From: an uncultured Eubacteriales bacterium
GTDB lineage: Bacteria > Bacillota > Clostridia > Oscillospirales > Acutalibacteraceae
Direction of reading: 5' to 3'
NCBI GenBank assembly: GCA_934394855.1
Contig: CAKRRH010000024.1
Span: forward strand, 1 to 26,567
DNA length: 26,567 nt
The notes under the pieces are model-generated. The model made no database searches, was not told the DNA's origin, and saw only the letters and a list, made by a program, of their open reading frames with translations. How positions within the stretch are numbered: the first letter of the stretch is position 1; every line of letters begins with the position of its first letter. This document shows positions 7,126 to 15,245 of this stretch, piece after piece. A program made the position numbers and the translations under genes.

Positions 7126-7410
7126 TCAGCCCTCCAGCGGCGCGTGTTCGTTCAATATATTTTTCAGCGCCGAAATCGAGCTTGTGTGGCATCTTGCAAC
7201 CGTCGTGCTCGAGCCTTTGATCTCGCTTAATGCGCACCGCACCATTTTATGCGACATTGTGCTTGTAAAAAGAATCAGCAAATCGGGCATTCCGATGTTC
7301 TTCATTCCCTTAATTTTCGTATATACCTTTGCGCGACATTGATGCTGCTCGCACAAATCGACATATCGCCTTTCCATGCACTCGTTGCCGCCTACTATCA
7401 CCACGCTCAT
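7126..7410 (-). CDS. DUF2325 family protein
   Basis: The 94-residue protein MSVVIVGGNECMERRY has the glycine-rich first strand and the layout of DUF2325, a small Rossmann-like family (DLLILFTSTMSHKMV, ending in an alternating CHTSSISALKNIL). Cys11, Cys19 and Cys25 could bind a metal, but this is not shown. It is first in the operon, with AGGAGCG before its ATG, and is preceded by two palindromic operators and a consensus promoter. Confidence 0.85.
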   Translation of the reverse strand: MSVVIVGGNECMERRYVDLCEQHQCRAKVYTKIKGMKNIGMPDLLILFTSTMSHKMVRCALSEIKGSSTTVARCHTSSISALKNILNEHAPLEG

Positions 7411-7428
7411 CTTAACGCTCCTTTTATA

Positions 7429-7478
7429 GTTAGCGTATGCTAACTTATCTTCATAATAAATAGTTAGCTGTTGCTAAC
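7429..7478 (-). promoter_or_regulatory. Two palindromic operators, probably for a DtxR/IdeR-type iron repressor
   Basis: GTTAGCGTATGCTAAC (7429-7444) and GTTAGCTGTTGCTAAC (7463-7478) are both perfect 6-bp inverted repeats around 4 bp. Their centres are 34 bp apart, about three helical turns. They lie just downstream of the predicted transcription start, a place where a repressor would block RNA polymerase. The TTAG...CTAA form resembles DtxR/IdeR sites, and the operon ends in flavodoxin, so iron control is likely but unproven. Confidence 0.75.
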
Positions 7479-7488
7479 TCTAAGCGAT

Positions 7489-7517
7489 ATTATATCTGTT
7501 TTTTCCTAATTTGTCAA
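7489..7517 (-). promoter_or_regulatory. Consensus promoter of the DUF2325 operon
   Basis: On the minus strand TTGACA (7517-7512) and TATAAT (7494-7489) are exactly 17 bp apart, a perfect sigma-A promoter. A core this strong with two operators just after it fits a gene set that is kept off and switched fully on when a repressor leaves. Confidence 0.9.
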
Positions 7518-7546
7518 TAGTTTAATTTGTGAATTTTTTGTATATG

Positions 7547-7576
7547 AAATAAGCGTGCCGAACGACACGCTTATTT
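7547..7576 (-). terminator. Terminator of the alpha/beta hydrolase gene
   Basis: AAATAAGCGTG (7547-7557) pairs perfectly with CACGCTTATTT (7566-7576), 4 bp after the hydrolase stop codon. The T tract on the minus strand is short, so strength is uncertain. Confidence 0.75.
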
Positions 7577-7580
7577 TGTG

Positions 7581-8450
7581 CTATTTTGTTTCAAAAAATG
7601 CGGCAATATCATCATAAACCCTTTGCCGCTCTGTTTCATTGAGCACCTCATGATACATATTTTCATAAACAATCGTCGTAACATTATGATAGCCGAGGCG
7701 GTTCAGCGTTTTAACGGTATCTTTAATTCCCTTCTCACCGCCCGTTACAGGGTCAAGCTCACCGCTTACGCTTAATATCGGCAAATCCTTGTTTTTCACC
7801 TCATAATTATCATATTTATGAAGCTCGGCATTTATTTTAAACACCTCGTTCATGCTTGCAATCGGATATTTATAGGTGCACAGCGGGTCGCTGCGATATT
7901 TTTGCAATGCGTCAGGGTCGCCCACTACCCACGAATCGTCAAGGAAATTTGCAAACCGCTCAAGCAATTTGCTGTATCCGTGGCCTGTCTTGATTTTATG
8001 CATTATGTTTGCGGTCGCAATTCCGATTTTGCCGGCAGAAATATAATTCGCCGTGCCGCTTAACACGAGCTTTGTCAAAGCGTCATCATGCCTTTCAAGA
8101 TAGACCCTCGCAATCATCGAACCGAGAGAATGACCGAGCATATATATCGGAACATCGGGGTAGACTTGCATAATATATTTTGTCACATCATATTGGTCGC
8201 TGACAATCAGGTTAAAGTCATCCATGAATCCAAGCGGATAGCGTTCATTCACCGATTCTCCGTGACCTCTGTTGTCGGACACGACCGCCGCAAAGCCGCA
8301 TTTATTCAAATATTCCATGAACGGATAATAACGTTCCTTATGTTCCTTTGCACCGTGAACGATCTGAACGACCGCCTTTGGGTTATCGATCGCAAAATCA
8401 GTAGCCGACAGCAAAAATCCGTCGTGTGCCGCTATTGTTACGCTTTTCAT
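7581..8450 (-). CDS. Alpha/beta hydrolase, monoacylglycerol lipase-like (hydrolase_4)
   Basis: The start at 8450 follows AAGGAGAG and gives 289 residues. The fold and catalytic triad of the monoglyceride lipase/lysophospholipase group are clear: oxyanion region VHGAKEH (31-37), DNRGHGES (59-66), nucleophile Ser108 in GHSLGSM, acid Asp233 in SGELDPV, and His267 in MYHEVLNE. There is no signal peptide, so it is cytoplasmic. It probably hydrolyses short or medium acyl esters or lysolipids; the substrate is not determined. It is monocistronic, with its own promoter and terminator. Confidence 0.92.
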   Translation of the reverse strand: MKSVTIAAHDGFLLSATDFAIDNPKAVVQIVHGAKEHKERYYPFMEYLNKCGFAAVVSDNRGHGESVNERYPLGFMDDFNLIVSDQYDVTKYIMQVYPDVPIYMLGHSLGSMIARVYLERHDDALTKLVLSGTANYISAGKIGIATANIMHKIKTGHGYSKLLERFANFLDDSWVVGDPDALQKYRSDPLCTYKYPIASMNEVFKINAELHKYDNYEVKNKDLPILSVSGELDPVTGGEKGIKDTVKTLNRLGYHNVTTIVYENMYHEVLNETERQRVYDDIAAFFETK

Positions 8451-8473
8451 AAAATTCACTCTCCTTAAATTAG

Positions 8474-8502
8474 AGTATAACCCGAAATTAAAAATATAAC
8501 AA
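8474..8502 (-). promoter_or_regulatory. Promoter of the alpha/beta hydrolase gene
   Basis: On the minus strand TTGTTA (8502-8497) and TATACT (8479-8474) are 17 bp apart, about 25 bp upstream of the start codon. Confidence 0.65.
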
Positions 8503-8525
8503 CCGACAAAAGCGGTGATATGTCG

Positions 8526-8558
8526 AAAAAATGCCCCGGAGTTTTCGGCTTCGGGGCA
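8526..8558 (-). terminator. Terminator of the copper operon
   Basis: On the minus strand TTGCCCCGAAG and CTCCGGGGCA form a GC-rich hairpin (arms 8558-8550 and 8540-8532, one G-U pair) followed by six T (8531-8526). Confidence 0.9.
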
Positions 8559-8569
8559 ATTCATATTGT

Positions 8570-8827
8570 TTATTTTCTTCCGAATGAGAAAAATCCTTTT
8601 TTCTCATATGGCGCAGACTCGACCGACAAGAGCTTGTAGCCTGTTGCGTCGATTGTCTTATGAAGTGCCGATTCATCGAGCGGATTTTCGCTGATGATTT
8701 CGGTTTCGCCCTTTGAGTGTGACGAATTGACCTTTTTAACATCAAAATCCTTTCTGATTGCGTCGTTTACATGAGATTCGCACATTCCGCACATCATTCC
8801 GTCAATTTTCAAAGTTGTTTTTACCAT
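8570..8827 (-). CDS. CopZ-like heavy-metal-associated (HMA) domain protein
   Basis: This 85-residue single HMA domain has the metal site MMCGMC (Cys13, Cys16) and the usual C-terminal ATGYKLLSV, followed by a short basic tail. Proteins of this kind carry Cu(I) in the cytosol to CopA or to CsoR. It is last in the csoR-copA operon, 24 bp after copA, with GGAGG before the ATG. Its sequence is closer to the extra C-terminal HMA domain of the neighbouring CopA (both have MMCxxC, SHxKG and GYKxLSV) than to CopA's N-terminal one, which suggests duplication within the operon. Confidence 0.88.
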   Translation of the reverse strand: MVKTTLKIDGMMCGMCESHVNDAIRKDFDVKKVNSSHSKGETEIISENPLDESALHKTIDATGYKLLSVESAPYEKKGFFSFGRK

Positions 8828-8851
8828 TATAAATTACCTCCGTAAATATTG

Positions 8852-11341
8852 TTATTTATCCTTAACAGAGAGCACCTTGTACCCCTGTTTTGTGACTGCG
8901 TCTTTGATAATATCGTCTGAAATCGGCGCCTTGAGCTTCACTTTCGCAGTTCCCTTTTTATGGCTGACATCTGCCGATATTACTTCATCAAGCGATTCAA
9001 GAGTCGTGCGTACCCTTTTTTCACAATGCTCGCACATCATGCCCTTTATATGCACCGTTTTGATAATATTATCATCATTTTTCGATATTACATTTGCTTT
9101 GCCGTGAAGCTTCACAAGATTAAGCCGCAGCGCATTTGTGACTACGCAAAAGCTCGAAAGGCTCATTGCCGCCGCTCCGAACATCGGGTCAAGCGTTATG
9201 CCCGCAAAGACCAGCGCACCTGCGGCAAGCGGTATTCCGATTATATTGTAAATGAACGCCCAGAACAGGTTTTCGTGTATATTCTTAAGCGTTGCACGGC
9301 TGAGCTTGATTGCACCCGACACATCGGCAAGACTGCTCTTCATCAGCACAACATCCGCCGCGTCGATTGCAATGTCGGCGCCTGCCCCGATTGCGATTCC
9401 GACATCAGCCGAGGTCAGCGCCGGTGCGTCATTGATTCCGTCGCCGACCATTGCGGTTTTGCCCTGCTTTTTAAGTTTCCTGATTATGCTTTCCTTGCCG
9501 TCGGGCATTACACCCGCGATTACATCATCAACACCGGCAATTTTTCCGATTGCCCTTGCCGTGCGCTCGTTATCGCCTGTAAACATGATCACACGAACGC
9601 CCATTTTCCGAAGCTCCGCAATTGCGGCAGGGCTTTCGGGCTTGATCGTGTCGGCGACTGCGATTATTCCGAGAAGCTCATTGTTTTTTGCAAAGCAAAG
9701 CGGCGTTTTGCCGTCATTTGAAAGTGCATCGGCACTCTTTTTCATTTCATCGTCAAAATCAACAACAGAGCTTATATAACTTACACTTCCGCCGACGATA
9801 ACATCGCCCAGATGATTGGCTTTCAGTCCGTTTCCGGGCAATGCCGAAAAGTCGGTAACATCATATTTTTGTATGTTGTGAGTTTCGGCATATTTTGTAA
9901 TCGCACGGCTTAGCGGATGTTCGCTCATTGCTTCAAGCGAATAGGCAAGACGCAAAAGCTCATCATCGCCGTTTTTTGAAATTATGTCGGTCACTTCCGG
10001 CTCGCCTGATGTGATCGTGCCGGTTTTGTCAAGCGCCACGGTCTTGATTCTGCCTGTTTCTTCAAGCGACTCCGAGGTTTTGAATAATATTCCGTTTTTT
10101 GCGCCGACGCCGTTTCCGGCCATGATTGCAACAGGAGTTGCAAGTCCGAGCGCACAAGGACAGCTTATTACCAACACGGAAATCGCACGGGCAAGCGCAT
10201 AACCAAAGCTCTGACCGACAATCAGCCATATTATTAAGGTGATCAGCGACAGGGTTATTACAACAGGGACAAATATACCCGAAACCTTGTCGGCAATTTT
10301 TGCAATCGGCGCTTTTGTTGCCGCCGAATCGCTCACCATTTTGATTATCTGTGAAAGTGTTGTATCTTCGCCGACACGGGTCGCTTTGCAGCGAATGAAG
10401 CCCGATTGGTTCATTGTAGCGTCATAGACCATGTCGCCGGCTGTTTTGTCAACCGGAATGCTCTCTCCCGTGAGCGCCGATTCATTCACAGCGCTTGTGC
10501 CTTCGATTATCTCGCCGTCAACAGGCACCGCCGCACCCGGACGAACAATAAATATATCTCCCTTATTAACACGCTCGATCGGCACGGTGACTTCTTTTCC
10601 GTCTTTATAAAGCACCGCCGTTTTCGGCGACAGATCCATCAGACCTTTAAGTGCGTCGGTCGTTTTGCCCTTTGACCGAGATTCAAGCATTTTTCCGAGC
10701 GTTATCAGCGTCAAAATCATAGCCGCCGACTCAAAATAAAACTGATGCATATAGCTCATGACCGCCATGCGATCGCCGATATTCTCGGCATGGCACATCA
10801 TGAAAAGCACCGCAACGCTCCAGACAAACGACGCACCCGAACCGAGTGCTACAAGCGTATCCATGTTCGGCGAACGGTGAATCAATCCTTTGAATCCGCT
10901 TATAAAAAAGCGCTGGTTTATCACCATCACAATGCCACAAAGTAAAAGCTGAATCAGCCCCATTGATATATGGTCGTTTGCAATGATGCTCGGCAGCGGC
11001 CACCCCCACATCATATGACCCATTGAAAAATACATCAAAACGAGCATGAACACAAGCGACCAAACGAATCTTTTCACAAGCTTCGGCGTTTGCTTGTCGC
11101 TCAGCTCATCCGAATTATTCACCGCCGATTTTTCATCATGATTTAATTTTAAACTTGCGCCGTAACCCGCTTTTTGCACAGCCTCGATTACAACATTCGG
11201 GTCAACCTCGCCCTCAATTCCCATCGAGTTTGTCAGCAAGCTCACCGAGCATGATTTCACGCCCGACAGCTTTGACACCGCTTTTTCGACCCTTGCGCTG
11301 CAAGCGGCGCAGCTCATTCCGGTAACATTATATTGTTCCAT
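8852..11341 (-). CDS. copA: Copper-exporting P1B-type ATPase CopA with N- and C-terminal HMA domains
   Basis: The 829-residue Cu(I) pump has all the P1B landmarks: an N-terminal HMA with MSCAAC (9-14), membrane helices from about 92, TGES (291-294) in the actuator domain, the CPC motif (394-396) with CALGLATP in the transport helix, phosphorylated Asp438 in DKTGT, SEHPL (473-477), and GDGINDAP (633-640). After the last helices there is a second HMA at about 763-826 with MMCEHC (768-773); most CopA proteins carry HMA domains only at the N-terminus. It exports cytosolic Cu(I) at ATP cost. It lies between csoR (15 bp upstream) and the copZ-like gene, and its start follows GAGGT. Confidence 0.96.
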   Translation of the reverse strand: MEQYNVTGMSCAACSARVEKAVSKLSGVKSCSVSLLTNSMGIEGEVDPNVVIEAVQKAGYGASLKLNHDEKSAVNNSDELSDKQTPKLVKRFVWSLVFMLVLMYFSMGHMMWGWPLPSIIANDHISMGLIQLLLCGIVMVINQRFFISGFKGLIHRSPNMDTLVALGSGASFVWSVAVLFMMCHAENIGDRMAVMSYMHQFYFESAAMILTLITLGKMLESRSKGKTTDALKGLMDLSPKTAVLYKDGKEVTVPIERVNKGDIFIVRPGAAVPVDGEIIEGTSAVNESALTGESIPVDKTAGDMVYDATMNQSGFIRCKATRVGEDTTLSQIIKMVSDSAATKAPIAKIADKVSGIFVPVVITLSLITLIIWLIVGQSFGYALARAISVLVISCPCALGLATPVAIMAGNGVGAKNGILFKTSESLEETGRIKTVALDKTGTITSGEPEVTDIISKNGDDELLRLAYSLEAMSEHPLSRAITKYAETHNIQKYDVTDFSALPGNGLKANHLGDVIVGGSVSYISSVVDFDDEMKKSADALSNDGKTPLCFAKNNELLGIIAVADTIKPESPAAIAELRKMGVRVIMFTGDNERTARAIGKIAGVDDVIAGVMPDGKESIIRKLKKQGKTAMVGDGINDAPALTSADVGIAIGAGADIAIDAADVVLMKSSLADVSGAIKLSRATLKNIHENLFWAFIYNIIGIPLAAGALVFAGITLDPMFGAAAMSLSSFCVVTNALRLNLVKLHGKANVISKNDDNIIKTVHIKGMMCEHCEKRVRTTLESLDEVISADVSHKKGTAKVKLKAPISDDIIKDAVTKQGYKVLSVKDK

Positions 11342-11356
11342 AAACTACCTCTGAAA

Positions 11357-11668
11357 TTATTTCATTAGCTTTTGGAGGGTTAGCACAAGCTCGTCGATCA
11401 CTTCGTCCTTGCCCTCTCTGATGTCTCTTGCAACACAGCTTCTGATATGACTTGCAAGCAGTTCTTTATTAAACGCATTCATTGCCGCATTGACCGCCGA
11501 AGACTGAATCAGCACATCATTGCAATATGCGTCCTGCTCGATCATCGACTGTATTCCTCTAATCTGTCCTTCTATTCTTTTAAGACGGTTGAGCAGCTTT
11601 TTCTTTTGCTCATCGTCCCTGTGAGTTGTTTTTGCCATGCATCCGCAGCATTTATTTTCATTATCCAT
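11357..11668 (-). CDS. csoR: CsoR family copper-sensing repressor
   Basis: The 103-residue all-alpha repressor has the Cu(I) ligands of CsoR at Cys49, His74 and Cys78 (DAYCNDV, SHIRSCV) and the conserved RLKRIEGQIRGI helix (28-39), which belongs to the DNA-binding face. CsoR leaves DNA when it binds Cu(I). Two GGGTAT-type operators lie in the promoter just upstream, so it represses its own operon. The N-terminus has an additional CCGC cluster (Cys7, Cys8, Cys10) that could add metal or thiol sensitivity. It is the first gene of csoR-copA-copZ. Confidence 0.95.
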   Translation of the reverse strand: MDNENKCCGCMAKTTHRDDEQKKKLLNRLKRIEGQIRGIQSMIEQDAYCNDVLIQSSAVNAAMNAFNKELLASHIRSCVARDIREGKDEVIDELVLTLQKLMK

Positions 11669-11691
11669 ATTTTAAACCGCCTTTTTGATAT

Positions 11692-11741
11692 ATACCCCAT
11701 TAGGGTATTTTCAGTATATACCCCCAAAGGGTATTTGTCAA
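11692..11741 (-). promoter_or_regulatory. csoR-copA promoter with two CsoR operators
   Basis: On the minus strand TTGACA (11741-11736) and TATACT (11718-11713) are 17 bp apart. Two 17-bp boxes of the form ATACCC-N5-GGGTAT are present, at 11718-11734 and 11692-11708, with centres 26 bp apart. The first fills the spacer between -35 and -10 exactly; the second lies just downstream of the predicted start. This matches the GC-tract inverted repeats that CsoR binds. Confidence 0.9.
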
Positions 11742-11841
11742 GCATATTTTTTAAACTTTTATTATTTTTACCATAATCCTTTTAGATTGCACAATATATA
11801 TTGTTTAATTCCCCAAAATTGAGAAATCAGATTAATTTTGG

Positions 11842-11871
11842 TTGGATTTTGCATTGATTTTATGCTATAAT
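11842..11871 (+). promoter_or_regulatory. Promoter of the yitT-family gene
   Basis: TTGGAT (11842-11847) and a consensus TATAAT (11866-11871) are 18 bp apart, with ACGAGGAG before the ATG at 11909. Confidence 0.7.
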
Positions 11872-11908
11872 TTAATAAAATATAACAAAAAAACGAGGAG
11901 ATGGTACG

Positions 11909-12775
11909 ATGAAATCGCTCAAAAGAATCAACCCCCTGAACCTGCTTTTGCTGACGCTTGCCGGAATAATCAACGCTGTCGGCGTTACAATGTTTTTGGC
12001 GCCCGTCAAGCTCTATGACAGCGGAATTTCGGGAACATCAATGCTGCTCGGTCAGCTCACCCCCGAATATTTGCCGCTTTCGCTGTTTTTGATCGTGCTG
12101 AATGTCCCCATATTTTTGTTCGGACTGAAAAAACAGGGCAAGCTGTTCACCGCATATTCGATTTACACCGTCGGAATATATTCGCTCGCCGCTTGGCTCA
12201 TCACCGACATATTACCGATCGATGTCAGCTTTGTGTCGCCGCTTGCCGGAAAAGATTTGTTTCTTTGTGCGATCTTCGGCGGAATAATCTCGGGCGTCGG
12301 AAGCGGTCTTGCAATCAGATTCGGCGGCGCAATGGACGGAATCGAGGTTTTAGCCGTAATTTTTGCAAAGCGGATCGGAATTACCGTCGGAAATTTTGTA
12401 ATGATATATAATGTAATACTGTATATTGTCTGCGGTGTTGCAATCAACAGCTGGATCTTGCCGCTTTACTCAATCGTGACATATATGGCGGCGCTGAAAA
12501 CAGTAGACTTTATCATTGAAGGCATCGACCGTTCAAAATCCGCCGTAATCATAACGACAAAGCCCGATGAAATTTGCAAAGAGCTGTCAGAGCAGTTTGA
12601 AAACGGAATCACGATTTTAAACGCCAAGGGTTATTATTCGGGCGACGACAAAACGATGATTTATTTTGTAATCAACCGATTCCAGGTCAGAAAACTTCGT
12701 GAAATAGTACAAAGCATCGACAAAAAAGCATACATTTCAATAAGCGAAGTTGCCGATGTTTTCGGCTCAAACTGA
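11909..12775 (+). CDS. YitT family membrane protein (DUF161 + DUF2179)
   Basis: The 288-residue protein has five to six membrane helices in residues 10-200, including the family-typical start LNLLLLTLAGIINAVGV, the FLAPVKLYDSGISG motif and GGAMDGIEVLAVIFAKR. A soluble C-terminal DUF2179 domain (about 208-288) contains GITILNAKGYYSGDDKTMIYFVI written here in two parts: GITILNAKGYYSG then DDKTMIYFVI. YitT proteins are conserved in Firmicutes and their transport substrate is not known. The gene has its own promoter and lies upstream of nrdD; no terminator is evident between them. Confidence 0.92.
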   Translation: MKSLKRINPLNLLLLTLAGIINAVGVTMFLAPVKLYDSGISGTSMLLGQLTPEYLPLSLFLIVLNVPIFLFGLKKQGKLFTAYSIYTVGIYSLAAWLITDILPIDVSFVSPLAGKDLFLCAIFGGIISGVGSGLAIRFGGAMDGIEVLAVIFAKRIGITVGNFVMIYNVILYIVCGVAINSWILPLYSIVTYMAALKTVDFIIEGIDRSKSAVIITTKPDEICKELSEQFENGITILNAKGYYSGDDKTMIYFVINRFQVRKLREIVQSIDKKAYISISEVADVFGSN

Positions 12776-12785
12776 CCAATCACGA

Positions 12786-12821
12786 AATCAATATATTGTG
12801 GTTGACAATTTTTGATATAAT
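12786..12821 (+). promoter_or_regulatory. Upstream NrdR-like box and extended -10 promoter
   Basis: AATCAATATATTGTGG (12786-12801) matches the core of the NrdR box (consensus near ACACWATATATWGTGT). Fifteen bp downstream is TGATATAAT (12813-12821), an extended -10 element that does not need a strong -35. This may be a second, distal nrdD promoter under NrdR control, about 190 nt before the proximal one. Confidence 0.5.
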
Positions 12822-12961
12822 ACAGTCAATCCCATTAATCGCAGTTTGGAACAGCTAAAATCATTTTGTCAAGTCAAAATCGCAAAATGTTGCAAAATAA
12901 CTGCTTTTTCAGCATTTTACACAATTATTGTTGCCTTTTTTCTAAGTCCGTTTCACCATTT

Positions 12962-13036
12962 CTTTGTCAATTAGCAATTGACAAAGCACACAATATATGC
13001 TATCATTGTAATCGTTCAAAGCCCAATATATTGTGA
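12962..13036 (+). promoter_or_regulatory. nrdD promoter with paired NrdR boxes and a perfect inverted repeat
   Basis: TTGACA (12978-12983) and TATCAT (13001-13006) are 17 bp apart. Two NrdR-type boxes, ACACAATATATGCTAT (12988-13003, covering the spacer and -10) and GCCCAATATATTGTGA (13021-13036, after the start), have centres 33 bp apart, the usual tandem arrangement for the ATP/dATP-sensing repressor NrdR. A perfect 11-bp inverted repeat (12962-12972 with 12976-12986, loop AGC) covers the -35 and could be a further operator. Confidence 0.8.
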
Positions 13037-13068
13037 CTTGTGCTGATAAAAGGAAAGGATATGGCAAT

Positions 13069-15237
13069 ATGAAGATAATTAAGAGGAATGGTTCCGAAAC
13101 CGAATTTGACATTCAGAAAATAGTTATCGCAATTACAAAAGCAAACGACGCAATGATTGAAAAACACCGTATGACGCCCCAACAAATTGACCGAATTGCT
13201 GAAAGCGTTGTGCTTTCATGCGAACAGCTCGGCCGTTCACCGAGCGTCGAAGAGGTACAAGATATGGTAGAGCACCAAATCATGGCTCACGGCGCTTTTG
13301 AGGTTGCAAAGGCATATATCACCTATCGCTATAACCGTATGCTTGTCCGTCAGTCAAACACGACGGACGACCAGATTTTGTCTCTTATTGAATGCAACAA
13401 CGAAGAGGCAAAGCAGGAAAATTCAAACAAGAATCCGATTGTAAACTCGACCCAGCGTGACTACATGGCGGGCGAAGTTTCAAAGGACATCACCAACAGA
13501 ATTTTGTTGCCCAAAGAGATTGTTGACGCTCACAACGAGGGTATCATTCATTTCCACGACATGGACTATTTTGCACAGCATATGCACAATTGCGACCTTG
13601 TCAATCTTGAAGATATGCTCCAAAACGGCACGGTAATCACCGGAACATTGATCGAGCGTCCGCACAGCTTCTCAACCGCCTGCAACATTGCAACTCAGAT
13701 CATTGCACAGGTTGCCTCAAACCAATATGGCGGTCAGTCGATCTCTCTTGCTCATCTTGCACCGTTCGTTCAGGTAAGCCGTGACAAGATTCGTGCTCAG
13801 GTCAAAAAAGAACTCGAAGAATGCAATGCTGATTTGAGCGCCGTTGACAAAATCACCGAGGCAAGAGTCAAGGAAGAAGTCAAAAAGGGCGTTCAGACAA
13901 TTCAATATCAGGTCACAACGCTCATGACCACAAACGGTCAGGCTCCGTTTGTTACGGTATTCATGTATCTCGGCGAAGCTAAAAACGAACAGGAAAAGCG
14001 TGACCTTGCGCTGATAATCGAAGAGGTTCTTCGTCAGCGTTATAAAGGCGTAAAAAATGAAAAGGGCGTTTGGGTAACGCCTGCGTTCCCGAAGCTTATC
14101 TATGTTCTTGAAGAGGACAATATACATAAAGACAGCCCCTATTATTATCTGACCGAGATGTCGGCAAAATGCACCGCAAAGCGCATGGTTCCCGACTATA
14201 TTTCGGAAAAAATAATGCTTCAAAACAAAATCGACAAAAACGGCGAGGGTCATTGCTACACCTGCATGGGCTGCCGCTCGTTTCTCACTCCCTATGTCGA
14301 TGAAAACGGCAAGCCTAAATATTACGGCAGATTCAACCAGGGTGTTGTAACGGTCAACCTCCCGGACATCGCTCTTTCGGCAGAAAAAAATATGGATAAA
14401 TTCTGGCAGATTTTCGACGAGCGTATGGAGCTTTGCCACAAAGCGCTGATGTGCCGTCATGAACGACTCGAGGGAACCGTTTCCGATGTTGCGCCGATTC
14501 TTTGGCAATATGGCGCATTGGCTCGTCTGAAAAAGGGCGAAAAGATTGATAAATTACTCCACGGCGGCTATTCGACATTATCACTCGGCTTTGCGGGTCT
14601 TTGGGAATGCGTATATGCATTAAACGGCAAGAAATTGACCGAGCCGGAGGGCGAAGAACTCGGACTTCAAATCATGCAGAAGCTCAACGACTATACTGCT
14701 AAGTGGAAAGCAGCCGAGAAAATCGACTATTCGCTCTATGGCACACCGCTTGAATCTACAACATATAAATTTGCAAAGGCTTTGCAAAAGAGATTCGGAA
14801 TCGTCAAGGGCGTTTCGGATAAGAATTACATCACAAATTCCTATCATATTCATGTAACCGAGGACATCAACGCATTTGATAAACTAGCCCTTGAGTCAAA
14901 ATTTCAAATTCTCTCTCCGGGCGGCGCAATTTCATATGTCGAGGTTCCGAATATGCAGGAAAATCTCGAAGCGGTAATGCAGGTTGTAAGATTTATCTAT
15001 GACCACATCATGTATGCCGAGCTTAACACCAAGAGCGATTATTGTCAGGTATGCGGCTACGACGGCGAAATTCAGATCGTCGAAGAGGACGGAAAGCTTG
15101 TTTGGGAATGCCCGAACTGCGGCAACCGTGACCAGGATAAGATGAATGTCGCACGGCGCACCTGCGGATATATCGGCACACAGTTTTGGAATCAGGGCAG
15201 AACACAGGAAATCAAAGAGCGTGTAATGCATCTGTAA
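13069..15237 (+). CDS. nrdD: Anaerobic ribonucleoside-triphosphate reductase (class III), glycyl radical
   Basis: From the ATG at 13069 (AGGAAAGGA upstream) the protein has 722 residues. An ATP-cone occupies about 1-95 (IIKRNGSETEFDIQKI, EEVQDMVEHQIM), the allosteric site that reads ATP/dATP. The ten-stranded barrel includes FHDMDYFAQHMHNCDLVN and NGQAPFVTVFMY. Near the C-terminus two cysteine pairs, CQVCG and CPNCG, form the zinc site, and RRTCGYIGTQFWNQGR carries the glycyl radical. It makes dNTPs without oxygen after activation by NrdG, encoded just downstream. An in-frame ATG at 13033 is possible but lies over the NrdR box and has no ribosome binding site. Confidence 0.96.
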   Translation: MKIIKRNGSETEFDIQKIVIAITKANDAMIEKHRMTPQQIDRIAESVVLSCEQLGRSPSVEEVQDMVEHQIMAHGAFEVAKAYITYRYNRMLVRQSNTTDDQILSLIECNNEEAKQENSNKNPIVNSTQRDYMAGEVSKDITNRILLPKEIVDAHNEGIIHFHDMDYFAQHMHNCDLVNLEDMLQNGTVITGTLIERPHSFSTACNIATQIIAQVASNQYGGQSISLAHLAPFVQVSRDKIRAQVKKELEECNADLSAVDKITEARVKEEVKKGVQTIQYQVTTLMTTNGQAPFVTVFMYLGEAKNEQEKRDLALIIEEVLRQRYKGVKNEKGVWVTPAFPKLIYVLEEDNIHKDSPYYYLTEMSAKCTAKRMVPDYISEKIMLQNKIDKNGEGHCYTCMGCRSFLTPYVDENGKPKYYGRFNQGVVTVNLPDIALSAEKNMDKFWQIFDERMELCHKALMCRHERLEGTVSDVAPILWQYGALARLKKGEKIDKLLHGGYSTLSLGFAGLWECVYALNGKKLTEPEGEELGLQIMQKLNDYTAKWKAAEKIDYSLYGTPLESTTYKFAKALQKRFGIVKGVSDKNYITNSYHIHVTEDINAFDKLALESKFQILSPGGAISYVEVPNMQENLEAVMQVVRFIYDHIMYAELNTKSDYCQVCGYDGEIQIVEEDGKLVWECPNCGNRDQDKMNVARRTCGYIGTQFWNQGRTQEIKERVMHL

Positions 15238-15245
15238 AAACATTA

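Noticed and set aside
12804..12821. TTGACA with TATAAT as a normal promoter upstream of nrdD
   Set aside because: TTGACA at 12803-12808 is only about 8 bp from TATAAT, far too short for -35/-10; the TATAAT is better read as an extended -10.
13717..14508. A 263-codon minus-strand frame inside nrdD
   Set aside because: Antisense to conserved nrdD coding sequence; Phe/Leu-rich composition is an artefact of the codon usage on the other strand.
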